From assembly GCF_004000945.1 (NCBI RefSeq), contig NZ_BIMF01000001.1, positions 1 to 64,000 of the forward strand: 64,000 nt of DNA, written 5' to 3'. Below the pieces are notes generated by a model. It saw only the letters and a list, made by a program, of their open reading frames with translations, did not search any database and was not told where the DNA came from. The DNA is from Paenibacillus lautus NBRC 15380. Its GTDB lineage: Bacteria > Bacillota > Bacilli > Paenibacillales > Paenibacillaceae. Both the position numbers and the translations under genes were made by a program. Positions 17,587-27,505 of the stretch are shown in pieces; position 1 is the first letter of the stretch, and the number at the start of each line of letters is the position of its first letter.

Positions 17587-18487
17587 ACGGAATCACTTCC
17601 GCCGGATCGACACCTCGATCCCCCTCTTTCAGTTCGAAATAAAGGGAAGGCGGGCTGCCTGTGCCTGAAGATGCCAATGTGCCGATAATATCTCCACCTT
17701 GAACCCAATCGTTTACCTTAAGTCCCGTTTCTGCCAGCCTGCTGTATATCGCCGTTCTCTCTCCTGTATGCTGTATGAGAATGGTGATCCCATTCTCAGG
17801 ATGTTCTTTAACCTCAAGCACGCGTCCGGTCTCTATACTCTTAACCGCTCGGTCTGCTAAAGAACCCCCTCCGGCTTCCAAAACGATGCCTTTAAGATCC
17901 ACGGCAAAGGATTGGACGACCTTCCCGGAAAGCGGAGGCACTAAAGAAGTCCCGGCATTCACCTTCGTCGAGTGCTCGTCAGTTTGTCCAAAAATCGGAA
18001 TAAAGGAAGGCGCGCTTCCAAAATGCTCCTCGTACCATACCTGGGCTGCCTGGAAATCCATCTCGTGGCTCAACCCTTCAACAATAAAAGCTTGCGTACG
18101 AAGAGCCCACGGCTGCTGAAACGAAAATACTCCCCATGCCAATCCAAACACCAGCGCGCTGACGATGATGCGGCGCACCAAGCCCGACAGGAACGAGGCT
18201 TTTCTTGGCGGTTCCCCTGGATCATCGGGATCCAGCGTACCATACCAACCGCGGTGGCCTTGCTTCCAAAGCCGCTCGGGATCCGGTTCACTCTCTGCAA
18301 GACGCGGGGATGGGTTCGCTCTGTGATCCTGTATGAAGCCTGTCTTTTGCAGATTGAGATGGGCAGGCTTTCTCTCGGGAACGGGCACCCATGACGTTTT
18401 ATCATGCGGCGCCGGTGATTGTTCCCCTTCCAGCAGCTCGCGAATACGGGCTTCTCTTCGGTTCTTGACTGAAGTTTTGATGTCCAT
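17579..18487 (-). CDS. spoIVFA: SpoIVFA-like M23-family protein
   Basis: A 302-residue membrane protein. A charged cytoplasmic N terminus (1-110) is followed by one membrane helix (about 112-132) and a C-terminal LytM/M23-type domain (about 195-300). In B. subtilis SpoIVFA holds SpoIVFB inactive until the forespore signal arrives. The M23 metal ligands look incomplete (the usual HxH near the end is replaced, YFELK), in line with a non-enzymatic regulator. It is coupled to spoIVFB. Confidence 0.88.
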   Translation of the reverse strand: MDIKTSVKNRREARIRELLEGEQSPAPHDKTSWVPVPERKPAHLNLQKTGFIQDHRANPSPRLAESEPDPERLWKQGHRGWYGTLDPDDPGEPPRKASFLSGLVRRIIVSALVFGLAWGVFSFQQPWALRTQAFIVEGLSHEMDFQAAQVWYEEHFGSAPSFIPIFGQTDEHSTKVNAGTSLVPPLSGKVVQSFAVDLKGIVLEAGGGSLADRAVKSIETGRVLEVKEHPENGITILIQHTGERTAIYSRLAETGLKVNDWVQGGDIIGTLASSGTGSPPSLYFELKEGDRGVDPAEVIPFD

Positions 18488-18614
18488 TGTTCTTTCCCCC
18501 TTGGGGCTTGTTTTCTTACTCTATCCTATGAGGAGATGAAAGATATTTAGAACAAGCCCTATTGAAGAGGCGAACAGAATGTATGCAGATCAGAACAGCG
18601 TTGAGTAAGTGTAA

Positions 18615-18646
18615 AAAGAACCGATGCCTACCGGCACCGGTTCTTT
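18615..18646 (-). terminator. Terminator after minD
   Basis: A 14-bp stem (AAAGAACCGATGCC / GGCACCGGTTCTTT, one G-T pair) with a 4-nt loop and flanking T run on the minus strand, 12 bp after minD. It separates the mre-min genes from spoIVFAB. Confidence 0.85.
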
Positions 18647-18657
18647 GTTAAAAGCCT

Positions 18658-19452
18658 TTAACCCATTCCAAAAAACTTTTTGAATTTGGTGAACATTCCT
18701 TTTTTCTGATGGATTTGCATCAGAGGAACGGTATCACCCAGGATACGACGGGCGATGTTTCTATAGGCGATGGCTGCCTGAGAGTCTGGATTCATCACCG
18801 TAGGCTCCCCAATGTTGGCCGCTTTAATGACCATTTCATCATCTGGCACGATACCGATCAGATCAATATTCAGCACCTGCAGCACATCTTCAATCTCCAG
18901 CATGTCGCCGGATTTTACCATGTTCGGGCGAATCCGGTTTACCACGAGCTTCGGAGACTCTACATGAGAGCTTTCCAGCAAGCCAATAATCCGATCCGCA
19001 TCCCGCACGGCCGCATTCTCGGGCGTTGTAACCACAATCGCTTTATCTGCACCGGCAATGGCATTCTTAAATCCTTGCTCGATTCCAGCCGGACAATCGA
19101 TAATGACGTATTCGAATTCCTTTTTCAATTCAAGCACGATATCTTTGACCTGCTCCGGAGAAACGGCATTCTTGTCCTTGGTCTGGGCTGCAGGAAGCAT
19201 ATACAGCTCATCGAAGCGCTTGTCCTTGATCAGCGCCTGGTTAAGTCGGCATCGCCCTTCTGCAACGTCGCACAAATCGTATATAATCCGGTTTTCCAGG
19301 CCCATCACGACATCCAAATTACGAAGACCGATGTCCGTATCAACCAGACACACTTTTTTTCCGAGCAGTGCCAAAGCTGTGCCGATGTTCGCCGATGTCG
19401 TCGTTTTACCGACTCCGCCTTTACCTGAAGTTACGACGATTGCCTCTCCCAT
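18658..19452 (-). CDS. minD: Septum-site protein MinD
   Basis: A 264-residue membrane ATPase that, with MinC, stops septum formation near the poles. The deviant Walker A motif GKGGVGKTT is at residues 10-18, and the C terminus ends in a Lys/Phe-rich amphipathic helix (FTKFKKFF) that binds the membrane. It lies 3 bp after minC. MinE and DivIVA genes are not in this window. Confidence 0.97.
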   Translation of the reverse strand: MGEAIVVTSGKGGVGKTTTSANIGTALALLGKKVCLVDTDIGLRNLDVVMGLENRIIYDLCDVAEGRCRLNQALIKDKRFDELYMLPAAQTKDKNAVSPEQVKDIVLELKKEFEYVIIDCPAGIEQGFKNAIAGADKAIVVTTPENAAVRDADRIIGLLESSHVESPKLVVNRIRPNMVKSGDMLEIEDVLQVLNIDLIGIVPDDEMVIKAANIGEPTVMNPDSQAAIAYRNIARRILGDTVPLMQIHQKKGMFTKFKKFFGMG

Positions 19453-19455
19453 GTT

Positions 19456-20118
19456 CTACACCCCTTTAAACACATTAAAATCCCGACCCAAACGTGAGAT
19501 GTTGCTGATCTTATCGATCTCCATGCTTCCGTCCTTCAAATACGCAAACTCCATGACCGTTTCCCGCGTCTCCCATTCATCCGGCGGTCTGCTGATCATC
19601 TGGGAGATACGGAGCTGGGTAGGGGCAAAATACGAAGCCGCTATAATCGCTTCCTCGTTGCCCTCTACACCGGCGTGCGCGGTTCCGCGCAGAGCTCCCA
19701 ATATGTAGATATCGCCGGTGCACGTTATGGTCCCGCCGGGATTCACATCGCCGAGGAACAAGAGATCGCCGTCATGATGCAGCACCTGTCCGGAACGCAC
19801 CATCCCCGTCTTAAGCGTAAGCTTCTCCTCTGGTATGAGCTCGGACTCAAGCGGCGGCGATTCCACAGTACGTATCAGCAGGTTGCCCTTTTGCTTCAAT
19901 ATGTCAAGAATCGTCTGCTTCTCTTCTTCGGAAATTTTCCGGGAACCCAGCTTCACATCCACATGAATGATGGGGCCGGTCAATATATTCTGATGACTGT
20001 GCTCCAGCTTATAGCGCAGCTCGCTGAGCAACTCTTCCAGCTCACACTGGTCATCAAGCAGGAATACCAGGCCATCTTTGATGCCCTTAATCGTCACATG
20101 ATTGGATTTTACAGCCAT
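19456..20118 (-). CDS. minC: Septum-site protein MinC
   Basis: A 220-residue inhibitor of FtsZ assembly recruited by MinD. The N-terminal FtsZ-binding domain (1-105) precedes the C-terminal beta-helix MinD-binding and dimer domain with GDVNPGGTI and GALRGTAHAG. I use the ATG at 20118, which follows GGGAGG by 9 bases and gives the usual MAVKSNHVTIKG-type N terminus; a longer in-frame ATG 9 codons upstream lies before that site. Confidence 0.95.
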   Translation of the reverse strand: MAVKSNHVTIKGIKDGLVFLLDDQCELEELLSELRYKLEHSHQNILTGPIIHVDVKLGSRKISEEEKQTILDILKQKGNLLIRTVESPPLESELIPEEKLTLKTGMVRSGQVLHHDGDLLFLGDVNPGGTITCTGDIYILGALRGTAHAGVEGNEEAIIAASYFAPTQLRISQMISRPPDEWETRETVMEFAYLKDGSMEIDKISNISRLGRDFNVFKGV

Positions 20119-20201
20119 AAGCCTGTCCCTCCCATCCCTATACATTTCGCGCTCAAACCTTCAAGTTCCTGCTAGTCTAGTAAAATGTCATATTGGAGGG
20201 T

Positions 20202-20726
20202 TCAAGATGCCTTCCTTCTCTGATTCTTCGTAACCAACTCAATCTGCTTGCGAAGAGGAACGTAAATCGCCAGAGCAAAGGCAAAATGAACAAGGAGATT
20301 GGGTAGCATATGATGAAGCAGTGACCAATTATAAGAAGTCGGATTGAGTCGAAACACCTTATATATGCCAAAAAGCGTACTGTCAAACAACAAGCTCCCC
20401 AGAATGACAATGGTCATCATCATGGGCAGCGGCGCCCGCGGGGACTTGAAGACAAGCCCCACCAAATATGCGGATACGCCCATAGCAAACGAATAAGTGC
20501 CAATCATCTCGCCGTAATACACGATATCGTGAAGCATGCCGAATATAAGTCCGAGCACCAGCCCCGTGTGGCGATGATAATAAATCGATACAAAAAACAA
20601 GCAGACCAATACAAAATTGGGATAAATCTGAAGCTGCAGCGAGCTTGGCGTTAACCAGAAGACCACCGTGCCCTGCAGGATAAACAGCACGAACAGCAAC
20701 AGGACCAGAATCTGTTTACGTGCCAT
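20202..20726 (-). CDS. mreD: Rod-shape protein MreD
   Basis: A 174-residue integral membrane protein with five to six hydrophobic helices, part of the MreBCD elongation complex that guides lateral wall synthesis. Sequence is poorly conserved in this family; the call rests on length, topology, the VLGLIFGMLHDI segment and its place 1 bp after mreC. Confidence 0.9.
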   Translation of the reverse strand: MARKQILVLLLFVLFILQGTVVFWLTPSSLQLQIYPNFVLVCLFFVSIYYHRHTGLVLGLIFGMLHDIVYYGEMIGTYSFAMGVSAYLVGLVFKSPRAPLPMMMTIVILGSLLFDSTLFGIYKVFRLNPTSYNWSLLHHMLPNLLVHFAFALAIYVPLRKQIELVTKNQRRKAS

Positions 20727-20727
20727 C

Positions 20728-21603
20728 TTATTCCGGCTCCTCAGGCGTAAAGACGATGATCAGATATTTCCAGTCATCAAACTTGGCCGCTGGTCTAATC
20801 GTAGCTGTTCTGCTCTGGCCGTATTGGCTTGTTTGAACGCTTATGACTTCACCGATGATCATGCCTTGAGGAATAACGCCTCCATCACCTGATGAAACGA
20901 TCTTATCTTCTTTCTTAATCGGATCATCTTCCGAAATCCGCGTCATGAGCAGCGTGTTGGTCTTCTCATCGTAGCTCTCGACGACGCCAAACGTTTTATC
21001 CTCTTTCCCGATGGCCGTTACCGAAATCGGCTGCGGATTCGGATCCTGGGCGTCCATCGTTGTCAACAGCTTCACCGTGGAGGTGAAATTACTTACGCTG
21101 CTAATGATGCCGACCATGCCGTCCACTGTCGTGACCGACATATTGGGGCGAACCCCATCGCGCTCGCCCAGATCGACGACAAGTGTCCGGTTATTCGGGT
21201 CCGAGTTGACACTTAGCACCTGGGCAGTACGGTATTCGTATTTGTAACGATTTTTCTGGTTCTCTGTAAAGCCCTGTAAATCTTGAAGCTTCTCGTAATT
21301 TGCTTTCATGTTATTGTAATTAGCGCTCTCTCGGGAGTATTGGGCTACGGCTCTCCGCAGCTCCTCATTTTCTTCATAGATCTCCTTCATGTTCCGTACA
21401 TCTTCAAAGAAACCCGCTATATAGGCAGCGGGCTTATAAAACACACTTTGCACAAAACCGACCGTATCTTTGACAAATTTTTCAGGCCAAGATAAAGAAG
21501 CTCTCGGGCCGAGCGTAAATCCCATAATAGCGATAAACGCTACCAGCCCGATGAGCATAATAAACAAACGCTTATTGCCTAGCAGCTTAAACAGTTGCAA
21601 CAC
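20728..21603 (-). CDS. mreC: Rod-shape protein MreC
   Basis: A 291-residue bitopic protein of the elongasome. One membrane helix (about 13-32) is followed by a coiled coil (about 65-110) and the paired beta-barrel domain with NRTLVVDLGERDGVRPNMSV. The start is uncertain: GTG at 21603 is directly behind a GAGG, closer than usual, and the next ATG would remove part of the membrane helix. It lies 56 bp after mreB. Confidence 0.93.
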   Translation of the reverse strand: MLQLFKLLGNKRLFIMLIGLVAFIAIMGFTLGPRASLSWPEKFVKDTVGFVQSVFYKPAAYIAGFFEDVRNMKEIYEENEELRRAVAQYSRESANYNNMKANYEKLQDLQGFTENQKNRYKYEYRTAQVLSVNSDPNNRTLVVDLGERDGVRPNMSVTTVDGMVGIISSVSNFTSTVKLLTTMDAQDPNPQPISVTAIGKEDKTFGVVESYDEKTNTLLMTRISEDDPIKKEDKIVSSGDGGVIPQGMIIGEVISVQTSQYGQSRTATIRPAAKFDDWKYLIIVFTPEEPE

Positions 21604-21659
21604 CCTCTAACTTACTGTTTTCTCTCCCAACATTAGGGGTTTACACTTCTATTCGATTT

Positions 21660-22724
<1,065 letters not shown>

Positions 22725-22732
22725 CTATTATA

Positions 22733-23422
22733 TTACATCAAGCCCCGTTCCTTCAAACTTACAAACGATCCGTCCCCGATGATCAGATGATCCAGCACGT
22801 CGATCCCGACAATCTGTCCTGCCTCCACTAAACGTGCAGTCAGCGATATGTCTTCCGGGCTGGGCGTCGGATCTCCGCTAGGATGGTTATGCGCGCACAC
22901 CAGGGATGCACTGCTGCATTTGATGGCCGCTCTGAACACCTCGCGGGGATGAACGATAGAAGCATTAAGGCTTCCCATCGATAACGTTTCCTGGGCAATG
23001 ACATGATTTTTCGTATTTAAAAATACACAGACAAAATGCTCTTTCTGTAAATAGCGCATCTGTTCACTGAGCAGTTCTGCCGCGTCATGCGGACTGCGAA
23101 TAATAACCGGCTCTACATGTCTCGATGCGGCTAAGCGCCGTCCAAGCTCGATGCCAGCCTTCAGCTGAACAGCCTTAGCGGTTCCAATTCCTTTGATTTT
23201 CGTAATTTCCTCAATGCTAAGATCAACGAGCTGCCGGATGCCGCCTGCTTCCCCCAGCAGCCGCTGGGCTATATGTACGGCAGATTCCTGGCGGGTTCCG
23301 GTCCGAAGCAATATCGCCAGCAATTCTGCATGGCTTAAAGCGCTCGCCCCATATTGCATCATGCGCTCTCTTGGTCGTTCATCATGGGGGATGTCGCGCA
23401 GCAATAGCGTTGGCGACTCCAT
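22733..23422 (-). CDS. radC: RadC-family protein (MPN/JAB domain)
   Basis: A 229-residue protein with an N-terminal helix-hairpin-helix segment (about 75-95, IKGIGTAKA) and a JAB/MPN metalloprotease-like domain carrying the zinc motif HNHPSGDPTPSPED near residue 177. The historical link to DNA repair is weak; the molecular role of RadC is not established. The position between maf and mreB is conserved in Bacilli. Confidence 0.93.
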   Translation of the reverse strand: MESPTLLLRDIPHDERPRERMMQYGASALSHAELLAILLRTGTRQESAVHIAQRLLGEAGGIRQLVDLSIEEITKIKGIGTAKAVQLKAGIELGRRLAASRHVEPVIIRSPHDAAELLSEQMRYLQKEHFVCVFLNTKNHVIAQETLSMGSLNASIVHPREVFRAAIKCSSASLVCAHNHPSGDPTPSPEDISLTARLVEAGQIVGIDVLDHLIIGDGSFVSLKERGLM

Positions 23423-23507
23423 ATATTCCCCTCTTTTCTAAGATTTAAATCAGCAGGTCACCGAAACTTCAGGATACCCCTACATTTCGCAAGCCGTTGT
23501 TCTATAT

Positions 23508-24119
23508 CTATGAATCGGTGAGTACATCCATCCCCATTTCAGACAGCATGTCCGACAGCAGAGAAAGCGGCAGGCCGACAACGTTAAAATAGTCGCCTTC
23601 GATTCCTTCCACGATGGTTGCACCCAAGCCTTGAATCGCATACGAGCCTGCTTTGTCAGCAGGTTCCCCGCTCTTTACATAAGCCGCGATCGCATCATCA
23701 CTTAACGATTTCATCTTTACGGTTGTCACACGGTGAGCGACCTTGGTACGACCAGATTCCCGGTCGACACAAGCCACGCCCGTGTACACGAGGTGAGCCC
23801 GTCCTTGAAGCATGGACAACATCCTTGCCGCGTCAGCATGATCCTCCGGTTTCCCGAGGACATGATCATCTACGACCACAATCGTGTCGCTTCCCACAAT
23901 GATACCATCTCCCGGATCATCCGTCAGCTTTCGGCGAACCGCTTCCGCTTTACGTAGTGCCAGTGACTCCACAATTCGCTCTGGCGACCACCCTTGCGGG
24001 GTGTCCTCGTCAGCTTCACTAGGCATAATCTCGAATGGGATACGAAGGGAGGCAATCAATTCCTGACGCCGAGGAGAGGTGGAGGCCAATATGATACGGC
24101 GGTTTCTCTTCTCATTCAA
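23508..24119 (-). CDS. maf: Maf nucleotide pyrophosphatase
   Basis: A 203-residue house-cleaning enzyme that hydrolyses non-canonical nucleoside triphosphates. The signature LASTSPRRQELI is near residue 11, the catalytic VGSDTIVVVD near residue 75, and GKPEDHADAARML follows. In Bacilli Maf also affects septum formation. The start is TTG after AAAGGAGA. It lies 85 bp before radC. Confidence 0.95.
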   Translation of the reverse strand: MNEKRNRRIILASTSPRRQELIASLRIPFEIMPSEADEDTPQGWSPERIVESLALRKAEAVRRKLTDDPGDGIIVGSDTIVVVDDHVLGKPEDHADAARMLSMLQGRAHLVYTGVACVDRESGRTKVAHRVTTVKMKSLSDDAIAAYVKSGEPADKAGSYAIQGLGATIVEGIEGDYFNVVGLPLSLLSDMLSEMGMDVLTDS

Positions 24120-24144
24120 AGGGGATAATCTCCTTTGTCATGTC

Positions 24145-24387
24145 TTAGAGCCTGCGGTATAACCAAAGCGCTGCTATAATGCCAAGCAGACTGAGCAGGC
24201 AAAAGTTAAGTTCAAGGTTAATGTCATAACGAATAATGTCAAAATCAGCTCGAGGCGACCACTTAATCGGTGTAGTAGACGTTAAAAACGACAAAGCCTT
24301 AACAGGTTGAAGCGCCTTGGCCAGCCATGTTCCCGTCAGCCACCCCAGCAGCAAAAACAAGATGAGCATTCCTTTGTTTTTCTTCAT
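24145..24387 (-). CDS. Small two-helix membrane protein (DUF4321 type)
   Basis: An 80-residue protein of unknown function with hydrophobic segments at about 7-22 and 57-76 and a short polar loop between them. It matches my recollection of the DUF4321 family, found near maf in Bacilli. I use the ATG at 24387, behind AGAGG; the 22 residues upstream in frame are polar and look non-coding. It ends 25 bp before maf and is probably co-transcribed. Confidence 0.7.
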   Translation of the reverse strand: MKKNKGMLILFLLLGWLTGTWLAKALQPVKALSFLTSTTPIKWSPRADFDIIRYDINLELNFCLLSLLGIIAALWLYRRL

Positions 24388-24458
24388 GCATCCTCTTCCC
24401 TCGCCATATTTTGACACCCTAATTATTATACGGTGAATCGATAAGCAATACAAACAGA

Positions 24459-24503
24459 AATCCGGCAGGGGGAACTATTTCCAGTTCCGAGCCGGATTTG
24501 ACG
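24459..24503 (-). terminator. Possible terminator after the SPOR-protein gene
   Basis: AAATCCGGC pairs with GCCGGATTT, with a large inner loop that contains a GGAACT/AGTTCC hairpin. The tail on the minus strand is only partly T-rich. Confidence 0.45.
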
Positions 24504-24514
24504 TAAATTTGAAT

Positions 24515-25906
24515 TTATAGGCCATCCAGGAGTTTCTTTTGGCCCATGACATAGTTCATCATGCCCGTTTGAATCTCCCACAAATGCCCCTTGGATTGAT
24601 TTTTGTTATATTCGGAGAGCGCTGTGATTGAACTGTTCATGGATTGCTCCATCGCCGGAAGCAAAGCCCCGGTCTCCGGACCCAAGCCGGCGGACAGCAG
24701 CTTCATCGATTGGATCCACTGCTGGTGCAGATTTGTGATCGTAGTCATACTCTCTGACGCCACCGCGCCCGCCTCCTGCTTCCCCAGCAGCGATGCCGAC
24801 AGCGTACTCAACTCTGATACAAGCTGCCCGCTTATCGTAAAATAGTCCGTCAGCGTCTGCTCCTCGCCCGCAAAGACAGCTGACTCTATATCAGGCAGCG
24901 CGATTTCTCTTACGTATAATTCGACGCCTTCGGCCTTTAACTGATTGCTGAGCAGCTTGGCCTGCTCGCGATCCGGTGATATGCCCGCATACACCCGGTT
25001 CTCCTCATCCAAATCTCCGCCGGCGGCAATACCGGACTGCAGCAGCTCCCCTTTGGCCTGTTCTGCCCGTTCCGGCGTGCTGAACACACCGTACTGAAGC
25101 ATATAAAAGACTTGACCCGGAATGCGTACTGTCGATTCAGTTAAATCGGGTGCGAGTGATGCTCCCGTTCCTCCGGATGAATCAGCCGGTGCTTGATTAA
25201 CTGCATCATGGCTTTCAAGCTGCCCCGATGCAGGATCCTCACCTGCATTACCGCCGTTAAACATAGACAGCACCATATACCCAAACAGCAACCCCGTAAC
25301 AACAGCCGCTGTCACGGACACAGCCATTTTCCAGAAGGAGGTAGGTTTGCGAGAGCGATAATAACTGTAATCATCAGCAGATGATTCATATAGATCCGAC
25401 CCGGGGCCGAGATTCCAGTTGGAGTCATTCGCTTCGGGGTCCATTTTTCCGGAATACCCGTCATCATGAAGATCGTAAAGATCCTCACGCTCACGTAAAT
25501 CGTCATATGTATCGGTATGATCAAGCCCGTCACCGAACGCCCCGTCATTGTGGACATGATCCAGACGCCGTCTTTCCTCAGCTAATCGCCCCTTGGACCG
25601 GTTTTGACGCGATGTTCCCCACTCATGACCGTTCACATCCCGGGTGTCCCCCTCATCCCGGAGCGGAGGAACGACGCGCAGATGATCATGTTGCATGCTG
25701 CTCCTATGCTCGAACGAAGTGCCCGCATCGGTAAACCGATCTGCCGTTGTGTCAAACTCGTCGAATACGAGATTGCGGTCATCGACTTGGCCATTGTGCT
25801 TTGCCGGATCTTTTTGATGCGAATCCCGTTCCTCACGCAGACGATCCTTGCGACTGTCTTTCGGCGGATCATGATCGAAACGAATCGTCATCCTTGCTTT
25901 ATTCAT
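24515..25906 (-). CDS. SPOR-domain membrane protein in the spoIIB position
   Basis: A 463-residue bitopic protein. A long, highly charged, Asp/Arg/His-rich cytoplasmic region (1-190) precedes one membrane helix (about 193-216) and an extracytoplasmic SPOR-like domain (about 265-336, FYMLQYGVFSTPERAEQAK) that should bind denuded septal peptidoglycan. The helical C-terminal third is unassigned. Domain order and the position next to maf match SpoIIB, which in B. subtilis localises engulfment proteins to the septum. The cytoplasmic part is much longer than in B. subtilis. The ATG at 25906 follows GAGGTG. Confidence 0.75.
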   Translation of the reverse strand: MNKARMTIRFDHDPPKDSRKDRLREERDSHQKDPAKHNGQVDDRNLVFDEFDTTADRFTDAGTSFEHRSSMQHDHLRVVPPLRDEGDTRDVNGHEWGTSRQNRSKGRLAEERRRLDHVHNDGAFGDGLDHTDTYDDLREREDLYDLHDDGYSGKMDPEANDSNWNLGPGSDLYESSADDYSYYRSRKPTSFWKMAVSVTAAVVTGLLFGYMVLSMFNGGNAGEDPASGQLESHDAVNQAPADSSGGTGASLAPDLTESTVRIPGQVFYMLQYGVFSTPERAEQAKGELLQSGIAAGGDLDEENRVYAGISPDREQAKLLSNQLKAEGVELYVREIALPDIESAVFAGEEQTLTDYFTISGQLVSELSTLSASLLGKQEAGAVASESMTTITNLHQQWIQSMKLLSAGLGPETGALLPAMEQSMNSSITALSEYNKNQSKGHLWEIQTGMMNYVMGQKKLLDGL

Positions 25907-25985
25907 ATCCACACACCTCACTTGTCCTTCTACACCTAGCTATATGATCAAGCTTGGCAACTTATGAGTGTGCGTAAAACAAAAC

Positions 25986-26022
25986 AAACAGGCTGATCAA
26001 GAAAGCATCTTGATCAGCCTGT
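25986..26022 (-). terminator. Terminator of the valS-folC-murC operon
   Basis: A perfect 16-bp stem (AACAGGCTGATCAAGA / TCTTGATCAGCCTGTT) with a 5-nt loop, T-rich on both sides, about 100 bp after the murC stop. The 100 bp between it and murC hold no gene I can see. Confidence 0.85.
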
Positions 26023-26122
26023 TTTATACTTATCGATTCCGCTTGCTTTTCCTCCGTCCGAAAGACAAAAGCCCATGCGATCCCCTGCTGCAGCGAAGCA
26101 GCAAAGCATGCGCGCAATCCAT

Positions 26123-27499
26123 TTACTTCTTGCCTTTAATAGACTCTGCTAAAGCAGCGCCGACTTTCCAAATATCGCCCGCCCCCATCGTGAGGACCAG
26201 ATCGCCTTCTTTTACACGACCCTTGAGATCGTTCAGGACATCTTCTTTGGTAGGCAAATAGCGGGCACCGGCATTGCTGTTCTGGACAATCAGCTCCACC
26301 AGCTTACCGGAACTGATACCCTCGATCTGCTTCTCGCCGGCAGGCGAATAAATATCGGTGATGATCACCTCATCCGCTTCCCCGAACGCGCGGCTAAACG
26401 CATCTAGAAGGAAAAAGGTTCTCGAATACCGCTGCGGCTGGAATACGGCGATAATCCGTTTGCCTGTAGCTTTAGCGGCACTGATCGTAGCCTCGATCTC
26501 CGTCGGATGATGCGCATAGTCGTCAATGACCAGAATGCCTTCTGCTTCGCCCAGCACCTGGAAGCGGCGCTTAGCTCCGTTGAACTTGACAATGGCCTCG
26601 ACAATCGCTTCAAACGAGATTCCGCCTTTCAAGCAGCATATCACCGTAGCCATGGCGTTGTAGACATTGTGTTTACCCGGTACGGACAGTTCCACGGTGC
26701 CCAGCTCCATGCCGTTATGAAGCATCTTAAAGCTGACGTGACGGTCGCCGAGCACCAGATTCGTTGCCGTATACTCCGCATCCGCATGAATGCCGTATGT
26801 GGTCACACTGCATTTTAGGTCAGGCAAAATAGCCTGGATGTTGTTATCGTCCGCGCAAACCACGGCCGTACCGTCTGCCTTGATCTGGCTGAGGAATTGT
26901 ACGTAGGCCGCCTTAAGACGATTGAAATCCCCTTCGTAATTCTCCAAGTGATCGGCTTCGATATTCAGAACAACGCCCAGCCATGGATGGTATTGCAGGA
27001 ATGAGCCGTCGCTCTCGTCGGCTTCGGCCACCACATGCTCACCTTCACCGGCTTTGGCATTCGTGCCAACGTTCATAATTTCCCCGCCGATGATAAATGT
27101 CGGATCGACGCCGCATTCTTCCATCACGAGCGCAATCATGGATGAAGTGGTTGTCTTGCCGTGCGCACCCGCTACGGCGACGCCTTTGCGTTCGTTCAAA
27201 AGACGTGCCAGCATCTGCGCACGGTGAAGGACAGGAATGTTCAGCTTCTCTGCTTCGACCCGCTCCACGTTGTCTTTGGACAATGCCGTGGAGTAAACCA
27301 CAAGGTCAGCGCCCTTGACTTGCTCGGCAGTATGTCCGATGTATATTTTGGCGCCCTTGGCCGCCAGCTTTTCTGTCAATTCTTGCGATGCCACGTCAGA
27401 ACCCGTGACTTTATAACCCATCTCCAGCATAACTCTTGCAATGGCGCTCATCCCGTAGCCGCCAATTCCTATAAAATGAACATGTTCCGATGTATTCAA
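26123..27499 (-). CDS. murC: UDP-N-acetylmuramate--L-alanine ligase
   Basis: A 458-residue Mur ligase that adds L-alanine to UDP-MurNAc with ATP, the first step in building the peptidoglycan stem peptide. The N-terminal domain carries [11 protein letters not shown], the central ATPase has [10 protein letters not shown] near residue 115, and [10 protein letters not shown] is near residue 325. The start is TTG, 6 bp after the folC stop. Cytoplasmic. Confidence 0.96.
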   Translation of the reverse strand: MNTSEHVHFIGIGGYGMSAIARVMLEMGYKVTGSDVASQELTEKLAAKGAKIYIGHTAEQVKGADLVVYSTALSKDNVERVEAEKLNIPVLHRAQMLARLLNERKGVAVAGAHGKTTTSSMIALVMEECGVDPTFIIGGEIMNVGTNAKAGEGEHVVAEADESDGSFLQYHPWLGVVLNIEADHLENYEGDFNRLKAAYVQFLSQIKADGTAVVCADDNNIQAILPDLKCSVTTYGIHADAEYTATNLVLGDRHVSFKMLHNGMELGTVELSVPGKHNVYNAMATVICCLKGGISFEAIVEAIVKFNGAKRRFQVLGEAEGILVIDDYAHHPTEIEATISAAKATGKRIIAVFQPQRYSRTFFLLDAFSRAFGEADEVIITDIYSPAGEKQIEGISSGKLVELIVQNSNAGARYLPTKEDVLNDLKGRVKEGDLVLTMGAGDIWKVGAALAESIKGKK

Positions 27500-27505
27500 C
27501 AGATA